A DNA stretch of 64,000 bases from IMG/VR virus record IMGVR_UViG_3300047666_001259, positions 41,909 through 105,908 of that record. One strand, 5' to 3'. The notes below the pieces were generated by a model. It was given only the letters and a program-made list of their open reading frames with translations, was not told the DNA's origin and made no database searches. Position numbers and translations under genes: made by a program. The stretch's first letter is position 1; each line of letters opens with the position of its first letter. Origin of the DNA: a virus. Below are positions 58,499-64,000 of the stretch, piece by piece.

Positions 58499-59620
58499 AT
58501 GAGAAAACCCCGTTGGATAATTCAAGATAATCTCATTTCTGAGAATGATCGAAATGAACTACAAGAAGTCCTAGACTCTCTAGGGATACCTCATGTTGAG
58601 GTAGTTGTACTTCCGTTCTCGGAAGACCTTCCTGAATTCCCAATAGATGCCGAACACGAAAACATCTATTATGGATCGACCACGTTTATGAACAACCTCT
58701 ACAAGCAACTTAAGCCAATAGGTCTTTTCTATAACCACGAAACTTTCTCCATGAAAAATTACATGGAGAAATGGGGTGAGCATATGTTTAATCACGGTGC
58801 AGAATTTACTACAATTTCCCAATTCATCAGAAACACTGAAGATGATGATAAAACTAAAATCTTTATCAGACCAGACGGAGATGGAAAAGAGTTTGACGGG
58901 ACTGTGGGTAGCGCCAGAAGTGCCAAGCTCATGCTGAAAAATTTGCTTCACAACGACCCAAAAGTTGATAGTTGGTTTGAAATCATGGTAGGTGAAGCTT
59001 ATGCAATTAAACGAGAGTGGAGGATTTATATGGTTAACGGAGAAGCTGTCTCAGCGTCTCAGTATCGAAACAACCATACCCTCTCGAAGAACTCTGAAGT
59101 TTCTTACGAAATAAAGAAATTTGCTGAAGAAAGAGCAAAGGAGTACCAACCTCACGAAGTCTTTGCAATGGATATTTGTGAAGCCTTAGATGATGGTGAA
59201 TTAAAACTCTATATCCTAGAATGCGGGTGTATGAATTCGGTTGGATTCTACCACTGTGACAAGCAAGGGTATATAGAAGGGGTGACCAACTATATTGTCT
59301 CGAAACAAATTCCAGATCACACTCTTCTAATCAATGGTGAAGCTCACCCTTGGTCAGAAGAAATAGAAGTTATAGATGAGAGTGAGTTCGGAATGAACAT
59401 CACCATATGCTTCGACTGGTCTTATAGAAAAAGGCAGGTTGAAACAAGACATAACTGCACTGAGCTACATCACCTCTACCATAAAGAGAGAAGGGATTGG
59501 TTTCACCAACTTGATTCTGCTTTTGAAAGTGATATTCACGGAACAGGAGGAACGAAGAGTATGAATAAACTCAAATGGATCAAAGCGGAAAAAGCTTTAA
59601 TCTTACATAAAGAGTACTAA
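58499..59620 (+). CDS. ATP-grasp (R2K clade) ligase-like protein
   Basis: 373 residues. IFIRPDGDGKEFDGTV, IKREWRIYMVNGEAVSA, YRNN and YILECGCMNSVGFYHCD match the ATP-grasp catalytic elements of the R2K clade, found in phages and peptide-tagging systems. The C-terminal 100 residues (about 275-373) form an extra domain with a His-rich HHLYHKERRDW stretch. It could ligate an amino acid or peptide to a protein or small molecule. Last gene before a bidirectional terminator. Confidence 0.75.
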   Translation: MRKPRWIIQDNLISENDRNELQEVLDSLGIPHVEVVVLPFSEDLPEFPIDAEHENIYYGSTTFMNNLYKQLKPIGLFYNHETFSMKNYMEKWGEHMFNHGAEFTTISQFIRNTEDDDKTKIFIRPDGDGKEFDGTVGSARSAKLMLKNLLHNDPKVDSWFEIMVGEAYAIKREWRIYMVNGEAVSASQYRNNHTLSKNSEVSYEIKKFAEERAKEYQPHEVFAMDICEALDDGELKLYILECGCMNSVGFYHCDKQGYIEGVTNYIVSKQIPDHTLLINGEAHPWSEEIEVIDESEFGMNITICFDWSYRKRQVETRHNCTELHHLYHKERRDWFHQLDSAFESDIHGTGGTKSMNKLKWIKAEKALILHKEY

Positions 59621-59642
59621 TTGTAAAATTCCGTCTAGACAT

Positions 59643-59678
59643 AAAAAAGCCAGTACATTCTCAGTACTGGCTTTTTTT
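59643..59678. terminator. Bidirectional Rho-independent terminator
   Basis: Stem GCCAGTAC/GTACTGGC (8 bp, extended by A/T runs of 6-7 on each side), 7-nt loop, T-run on both strands. Lies between the ATP-grasp stop and the minus operon end at 59680, so it can serve both. Confidence 0.9.
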
Positions 59679-59679
59679 G

Positions 59680-60006
59680 TTAACACATTTTTTTCAATTT
59701 CATCAATCTTCCTTTAGTGTTTAATTCTTTTCTTTTTAGAACCTTCCCTCCAATCGGAAGAACCACCACTAAGTTATCTGATTTTGCATAATAAGTATGA
59801 TACCTCTTTCCTCTTATAGAGCAACGAATATTCATAATCCCATTAATAACTGAGACCTCTACCGCTTTCATACCATTCAACCTACTCTGACTATCTTGAG
59901 TTTGCATCCAAGCCGATGCTTTCATAAAATATTCACCAACCTGAAGATTTTCAGCTTTGATTAATTTAGTGTGACCAGAAGAAGTTTTTCTTTTTAATAA
60001 TTTCAT
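59680..60006 (-). CDS. Small basic protein with SH3-like domain, 108 aa
   Basis: Begins MKLLKRKTSSGHTKLIKAEN, then LQVGEYFMKASAW and a beta-rich domain with RCSIRGKRYHTYY and a closing VVVLPIGGK. The same layout (basic N-terminus, L-x2-G-x-x segment, beta domain) occurs in the 60719 and 61069 products. Last gene of the operon; a TATTTTTG box lies upstream in the 60007-60125 gap. Confidence 0.6.
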   Translation of the reverse strand: MKLLKRKTSSGHTKLIKAENLQVGEYFMKASAWMQTQDSQSRLNGMKAVEVSVINGIMNIRCSIRGKRYHTYYAKSDNLVVVLPIGGKVLKRKELNTKGRLMKLKKMC

Positions 60007-60125
60007 GATTTCATGAGTTCGTTAACAACTATCCAATTCGCAAAAATATATCCCTGATGTAAAAAAATTACACCCTATAGCTTGGCTTTTAAACGATCCA
60101 ATAGAAGCTCAGAGAACTCTTTGTC

Positions 60126-60233
60126 CTAATGAGTGATGAAAGTTCTCCTACCGTTCTCATTTCGCTTATCAGCTTGCATTTTTTTACAAGAACCTTTAAG
60201 ATGATCTATTTTCTTTTGCTTTAATTTTTTCAT
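60126..60233 (-). CDS. Microprotein, 35 aa, MK-rich family
   Basis: ATG 60233 overlaps the previous stop as ATGA. Sequence begins MKKLKQKKIDHLKGSCKKMQ. Corresponds to only the basic N-terminus of the family. Too short to judge alone, but paralogy and coupling support it. Confidence 0.55.
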   Translation of the reverse strand: MKKLKQKKIDHLKGSCKKMQADKRNENGRRTFITH

Positions 60234-60439
60234 TCTAACCCAATTATATTATATTCGTTTTCTAGAAGAAACGCCTTTTCCATCCGTTCCATCCGAGTAA
60301 ACACTTCAGCCCATGCTTTTTTATTAGATTCGGCATGTTGTATAACCCCAGTCAACACCAAACACTTATCAGCCCTCATTTTTTTAGAGGGAGAACTTTT
60401 TAAATGACCCATGCTTTTTCTTCTTCTAAGTGTTTTCAT
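60230..60439 (-). CDS. Microprotein, 69 aa, MK-rich family
   Basis: Begins MKTLRRRKSMGHLKSSPSKK, with ADKCLVL and a helical C-terminus (AWAEVFTRMERMEKAFLL). Shares SxGHLKxxPSKKMRADK with the 60446 product. Confidence 0.6.
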   Translation of the reverse strand: MKTLRRRKSMGHLKSSPSKKMRADKCLVLTGVIQHAESNKKAWAEVFTRMERMEKAFLLENEYNIIGLE

Positions 60440-60445
60440 ACCCTT

Positions 60446-60571
60446 CTATCCTGTATGCCATTTAACTCCACCACCTCTTCTAGTTATTTTGAATTTATTA
60501 TCAGCCCTCATTTTTTTAGAAGGAGGTCTTTTTAAATGACCTATACTCTTTTTATCTCTAAGTGTTTTCAT
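60446..60571 (-). CDS. Microprotein, 41 aa, MK-rich family
   Basis: Begins MKTLRDKKSIGHLKRPPSKK; ends with a Gly/Arg-rich stretch. Almost identical in the first 24 positions to the 60230 product, so a recent duplicate. Confidence 0.55.
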   Translation of the reverse strand: MKTLRDKKSIGHLKRPPSKKMRADNKFKITRRGGGVKWHTG

Positions 60572-60572
60572 A

Positions 60573-60722
60573 TCAAAATTCTAAGTCATCAATAGTTTTA
60601 AAAGTGTCAAACCTAAGATCAAGGTAAAACAGCTCAACGATAGGTGAAAGCTTCTGGTTTCTAATCTTTTTGCAAGAACCCTTAAAGTGATCAATTTTCT
60701 TTATTCCCTTCCGAGTCTTCAT
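60573..60722 (-). CDS. Microprotein, 49 aa, MK-rich family
   Basis: Begins MKTRKGIKKIDHFKGSCKKI, similar to the 60126 product's KKIDHLKGSCKKM, then a hydrophobic/acidic C-terminus (ELFYLDLRFDTFKTI). Overlaps the 60719 stop by four bases. Confidence 0.55.
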   Translation of the reverse strand: MKTRKGIKKIDHFKGSCKKIRNQKLSPIVELFYLDLRFDTFKTIDDLEF

Positions 60723-61072
60723 ATCATCTTCTTTATTATTTTCCTCTTCTTTTCAACCTGAAACACTTCATCCTCAAGTATTAAATGGACTCCTACTACC
60801 ACCTTTTTCTTTTTCTTTATTGGAGGTGCATCATTTATATCACTCAAAAAACTTTCAGGATTCCTAGTTCTTGAGAGTTCACATAAAACAATGTTAAAGA
60901 TACGCTTAAATGTCATTTCGTCTATCGATCTTAGTTCAATAGAAGTAACCACAAACCTTCTGTCATACTCTTGAAACTCATCGCCAACAATCACATCTCC
61001 TCGCTGTAAATCAGCAGCCAACTTAGTCGATACCTTCTTTTGCTTTAGGCTTTTCCCGTTGATTAATTTCAT
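60719..61072 (-). CDS. Small basic protein with beta domain, 117 aa
   Basis: Begins MKLINGKSLKQKKVSTKLAA, then DLQRGDVIVGDEFQEYDRRF, VVTSIELR and a Lys-rich C-terminus. Same overall order as the 59680 and 61069 products. Overlaps both neighbours by four bases. Confidence 0.6.
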   Translation of the reverse strand: MKLINGKSLKQKKVSTKLAADLQRGDVIVGDEFQEYDRRFVVTSIELRSIDEMTFKRIFNIVLCELSRTRNPESFLSDINDAPPIKKKKKVVVGVHLILEDEVFQVEKKRKIIKKMI

Positions 61073-61383
61073 CTATATTTGGTTGTTATTAATTTCTTCT
61101 TCTCTACCAAAACAGGCATTAAAATATCAAATGGCAAAATAACAACCGAATTCTTTCCTAATTTTCTCTCGCTATTTTTTGTCCCCCTATTATATAATTT
61201 ATAGACTTTTACCAAAAAAAACCACGTTGCACTTCTATTTAAACCATCATCTACACCTAAAACAACAAACCTACCATCTGATCTATCAATCACATGACCA
61301 CGCTCTAATTTTTGAGGCATCAGGGTTTGAAGTTTTTTATTTCTCCCTTCTGGACGCTTTACTAACTTCCCTAAATCTTTCAT
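61069..61383 (-). CDS. Small basic protein with beta domain, 104 aa
   Basis: ATG 61383 overlaps the upstream stop as ATGA; a longer frame starts at 61434. Begins MKDLGKLVKRPEGRNKKL, then LERGHVIDRSDGRFVVLGVD and a beta-rich part ending NSVVILPFD. Same module as the 60719 product. Confidence 0.6.
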   Translation of the reverse strand: MKDLGKLVKRPEGRNKKLQTLMPQKLERGHVIDRSDGRFVVLGVDDGLNRSATWFFLVKVYKLYNRGTKNSERKLGKNSVVILPFDILMPVLVEKKKLITTKYR

Positions 61384-61979
61384 TTGATCTTTATCATTGT
61401 GTACCTTCCGTCCTTTAAGGTAATGTAGATACAATCCTTCTTCTCAATCGAATATATCGTGTAGTTGGAATCGTTCAGTCTTCCTTCGTAAGAAATTCTC
61501 TCCCCCTTAAACTCGTCAACCCCACCCAATCTCTCATCCGTAGCTGAAATAAACGCTACTGACTGATCTAAGATTGGAATAAAATGTTCTGGCACAATTA
61601 AATTCAAATCTGCCTTGCTGTTCCCGATATCCTTAATCATCTCCTGATTCACCTGATGAATCAACAACCAAAAAGCTCTCCGTCTAGATGCGTCATCTTT
61701 TTCAGAATCAACAAAATCATACATTCCTAGAATTGTTTTTTCACTGACCTCTTCTGACTCGTTCTGCTCTCCCGTGATCTCCTGAGATGAAAATGAAGAC
61801 TCACCCATCCCACTAGTTCTTACAATAAGTTCCAAATCGAAAAGTAAACCCTCTTGAATCTTGTTTGCTTTTCCCGATCTCACCACATCACTTACAGTCT
61901 CTTCAACCAATTTTTTAATGTGGTCACTATAACCAGAATATTCTGATTTATACTTTTTGATATCGATCTTAAATCCCAT
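61380..61979 (-). CDS. Hypothetical protein, 199 aa, first of microprotein operon
   Basis: Charged helical N-terminus (YKSEYSGYSDHIKKLVEE), alpha/beta middle, C-terminal beta (RISYEGRLNDSNYTIYSIE). Start preceded by a minus-strand TATTTTTG box with TTG 20 nt upstream. Drives the operon of small proteins downstream. Not recognised. Confidence 0.6.
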   Translation of the reverse strand: MGFKIDIKKYKSEYSGYSDHIKKLVEETVSDVVRSGKANKIQEGLLFDLELIVRTSGMGESSFSSQEITGEQNESEEVSEKTILGMYDFVDSEKDDASRRRAFWLLIHQVNQEMIKDIGNSKADLNLIVPEHFIPILDQSVAFISATDERLGGVDEFKGERISYEGRLNDSNYTIYSIEKKDCIYITLKDGRYTMIKIK

Positions 61980-62049
61980 TGTGTCTAGTTTTATCTACAA
62001 AAATAGAAAAAATTCCTCATAAAATCAATTTTCTCATTGCAATACTTTT

Positions 62050-62175
62050 TTGCATATTTGCTTTGTACTTAAAAAACCGAGTATAGCTCTGTTTGCTACA
62101 GGATTAGCTTTTTCAAACACAGATGAGATCAACCAATTAAAAGAAGAGGTCAAAAGTTTGAAGAAAAATTCTTAA
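62050..62175 (+). CDS. Possible microprotein, 41 aa, TTG start
   Basis: Frame with SIALFATGLAFSNTDEINQL, then EEVKSLKK and stop. No ATG; TTG 62050 is the only reasonable start. The hydrophobic then helical layout is plausible, but a CATATTTG box overlaps the start region, so a later non-ATG start is possible. Confidence 0.3.
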   Translation: MHICFVLKKPSIALFATGLAFSNTDEINQLKEEVKSLKKNS

Positions 62176-62263
62176 AATAAGTCTCGGCAAATTTTTTTTT
62201 TGACACCCTAAGATTTAACCCAACCTTTTTGTAACAAATCAAAGATAATCACGTTATATAATC

Positions 62264-62590
62264 ATGGATACAATGGATCAAATAAAAAGAGACTACGAAT
62301 TAGGTCTCCCAGTTCTAACGAAAATTTTTGAACTAAAAAAAGATAAACTTATCCCCCTTATAAAGAAGGTTTGCCAAGGAGTAATCTCGGAACACTACAA
62401 CCACCTCTTTGAGCCAAAAAATGTCAGAGTCACCAAAAAAACAGTAGACGATGAAGTCTCTGAAATTAGAATTGAATTCTATGACGCTCTCTTAATCAGC
62501 CCTATGGGTATTCATCTCTCTCCCGAAAATGGAGCAAACAAAAAAATTATTGCATTTAACGAAACTTTTACCCTAGAAAATCTAATCTAG
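62264..62590 (+). CDS. Hypothetical protein, 108 aa
   Basis: ATG 62264 (MDTMDQIKRDYELGLPVL). Helical N-terminus, then beta C-terminus (LISPMGIHLSPENGAN). Not recognised. Ends before a terminator. Confidence 0.55.
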   Translation: MDTMDQIKRDYELGLPVLTKIFELKKDKLIPLIKKVCQGVISEHYNHLFEPKNVRVTKKTVDDEVSEIRIEFYDALLISPMGIHLSPENGANKKIIAFNETFTLENLI

Positions 62591-62653
62591 TCTTTATCTT
62601 AAAAAATTTAATCTAACCTTTTCCGACACAACACACACATGTTTTAGGAAAAC

Positions 62654-62690
62654 AAAAAAAAGGAGAGCTGTTATGGCTCTCCTTTTTTTT
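62654..62690. terminator. Bidirectional Rho-independent terminator
   Basis: Stem GGAGAGC/GCTCTCC with 7-nt loop and A/T runs of seven or more on both sides. Located between the 62264 gene and the minus gene ending at 62709. Confidence 0.85.
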
Positions 62691-62708
62691 ATATAATAGG
62701 TAAATGAA

Positions 62709-63020
62709 TTACCACTCGATCTCCCACTTTCTATCAGTCTGCTCATCTACAGTGATTGTAGAAAAATTTCCTAGAGTCGAAACTGCTTGGATATTCGCTT
62801 GAATGATTACAGTGTTTGTAGTTGATGCTGTCAATATAGAATTACTAGGAACTACAACCTGTGAGAAGTTTGAAATTGTCTGATTTGACTCTACTTGATT
62901 AATATCTGCTAAGTCACCCAAAACAATACTCTTGTAAGCGCCAACGAAAACTCTCTTTGGCATTCCGCTTGCCTTGTAATGGAACCAAGCGTTTGTTGGT
63001 CTGTTGTTTGTTACTTTCAT
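62709..63020 (-). CDS. Small virion-type protein, 103 aa
   Basis: Begins MKVTNNRPTNAWFHYKASGM, then beta-rich, Thr/Asn-rich sequence. Follows the 63087 repeat protein on the same strand. Its composition (no charge-rich helix) fits a small structural protein. Not recognised. Confidence 0.55.
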   Translation of the reverse strand: MKVTNNRPTNAWFHYKASGMPKRVFVGAYKSIVLGDLADINQVESNQTISNFSQVVVPSNSILTASTTNTVIIQANIQAVSTLGNFSTITVDEQTDRKWEIEW

Positions 63021-63086
63021 GTTATAAAGTATTTAAAGGTTAATGCTAATTAATATCTTAAACTTTTTTCAAACCTACTCGTTTGC

Positions 63087-64000
63087 TTAAACAATTCTTG
63101 TTATACTTCCACTTGTAATGCTGTAAGTGTTTCCGTTGTAGGTATAGTCACCATTAGACAAAGCTGTAGATAATCCAGAGTCTGTATAAACATTCAAGCC
63201 AGTCTGAAGCGAAGAGCCTCCCACTACATAAACTGTAGTGTTGACTCTACCTTGCGCCCAAGCGTAAGAGTCAAAAGCTGCTCCGACTGCATTAATATTT
63301 CCAGCAGCTGTAATCCTACCAGTAGTAAATGTTATGTATTTCCAAGGATCAGTCTGAAATACTGTTCTTGAAACAGAAACTGGAGAGAACCCTTGATCGT
63401 CACTGTAAAAGTAAGTTGCATCAGATAAGTCATATACATCCTCTCCAACCTCGTTGTAGAATGTATAAGATGTTCCTGAAGAGCCTGATAAGTAATAAGT
63501 GTCTGATTCCATTGCGTAATTTGAAGAAGACTGCCTAATACCGCTATTAAAGGTTATCTTTTGATTGGTGTCGGAAGCAGGTACGTCATATTTAAGGGTG
63601 GCACTTATGTTGTAAACAGTGGTTAAGGCTTCGTCTTGGTAGATGGTCGCACTCGGTTGTGATAGACTGACTCCATCCGCCACATAAACAGTATAAACCG
63701 TAGTTCCGATCTCATTAGTTAAAGTGTAACTATCAGCTCCAGCAGACCCGTTAATATGAGAAATAAGACCATTTGTAATCGTAATCGTATCCTCAGCATA
63801 CTTGTAATCTCCATTATATCTCGATGCCAATTGAGTAGGAGTTCTAGAGGTATTAAAAATCGTCCTTCCAATAATAGCTAAGTCACCCAAACTGTTTACA
63901 GAAAAAGCATGCTTCTGACCATCTTTTACCATCAAAAAGCCTTGCTTGTCAGAGTTGATCTCCACAACCTTTCTCTGCCACCTAGCAGTATCAGTTACAG
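63087..64000 (-). CDS. Repeat-containing structural protein, N-terminus beyond window
   Basis: The frame is open to the right edge (QRKVVEINSDKQG precedes an internal GTG). At least 304 residues. Beta-rich repeats recur: VYVADGVSLSQPSATIYQD, VYVVGGSSLQTGLNVYTD and YLSGSSGTSYTFYNEVGE, then NGDYTYNGNTYSITSGSITR. Such modules occur in tail-fibre or capsid-decoration proteins of Bacteroidota phages. Receptor binding or surface display is inferred. Confidence 0.65.
   Translation of the reverse strand, partial: VTDTARWQRKVVEINSDKQGFLMVKDGQKHAFSVNSLGDLAIIGRTIFNTSRTPTQLASRYNGDYKYAEDTITITNGLISHINGSAGADSYTLTNEIGTTVYTVYVADGVSLSQPSATIYQDEALTTVYNISATLKYDVPASDTNQKITFNSGIRQSSSNYAMESDTYYLSGSSGTSYTFYNEVGEDVYDLSDATYFYSDDQGFSPVSVSRTVFQTDPWKYITFTTGRITAAGNINAVGAAFDSYAWAQGRVNTTVYVVGGSSLQTGLNVYTDSGLSTALSNGDYTYNGNTYSITSGSITRIV

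Noticed and set aside
1-64000. tRNA or rRNA genes
   Set aside because: No cloverleaf with conserved T-loop or rRNA-like region was found by eye; a tRNA search tool was not available.

Overview
The window reads as part of a large, AT-rich, contractile-tailed (T4-like myovirus) phage genome infecting a member of the Bacteroidota. The T4-like evidence is a gp6-type baseplate wedge protein, a gp25-type wedge protein, a gp5-type OB-fold hub protein and a gp55-like late sigma factor. The host assignment rests on repeated promoter boxes of the Bacteroidota form TAnnTTTG upstream of genes, weak Shine-Dalgarno signals, and relatives typical of that phylum (an HD-Pnk of the Runella type, a Bacteroidota-style lipoprotein). 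Both window edges cut through virion-type genes.

Layout. 1-15603 is mainly a minus-strand virion and late-transcription block: a giant structural protein cut by the left edge, gp6, gp25, the hub protein, further particle proteins, a late sigma factor with a truncated tandem paralogue, and two glycosyltransferases. 15741-26069 is mixed and then plus-strand: a MazG-like enzyme, thymidylate synthase, a TET-associated-type glycosyltransferase and a dNMP kinase-HAD fusion. 26059-31377 (minus) holds envelope proteins, a nucleotidyltransferase-HExxH fusion and a poly(A)-polymerase/CCA-type enzyme. 31435-37930 (plus) holds small genes, a deoxynucleotidase and a complete Preiss-Handler NAD+ route (PncB, NadD, NadE) with a hotdog thioesterase inside it. 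About 38600-42274 is different: short unrelated ORFs separated by folded recombination-site-like sequences. 42308-59620 returns to phage genes: HD-Pnk, a methyltransferase, an adenylate kinase-DHFR fusion, membrane proteins, two tandem PAS proteins, a phosphoribosyltransferase and an ATP-grasp ligase. 59680-61979 (minus) is an operon of very small basic paralogous proteins. 62709-64000 (minus) holds repeat-containing particle proteins.

How they work together. Thymidylate synthase, DHFR, adenylate kinase, dNMP kinase, MazG and deoxynucleotidase form a nucleotide-supply kit. PncB-NadD-NadE would rebuild NAD+ from nicotinic acid, plausibly against NAD-depleting host defences. HD-Pnk and the CCA/poly(A)-polymerase-like enzyme suggest RNA end repair. 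Host-type TAnnTTTG promoters and a second motif (TATTTAT, 4-30 nt upstream of several starts) suggest two classes of transcription, the second possibly served by the phage sigma factor.

The most striking element is the segment at about 38600-42274. Several small ORFs are bounded by a GTTRRRY-like site at the front and its reverse complement at the back (up to 14 nt perfect), followed by an imperfect hairpin. This is the architecture of integron gene cassettes and attC sites, here without an integrase in the window, inside a phage genome.
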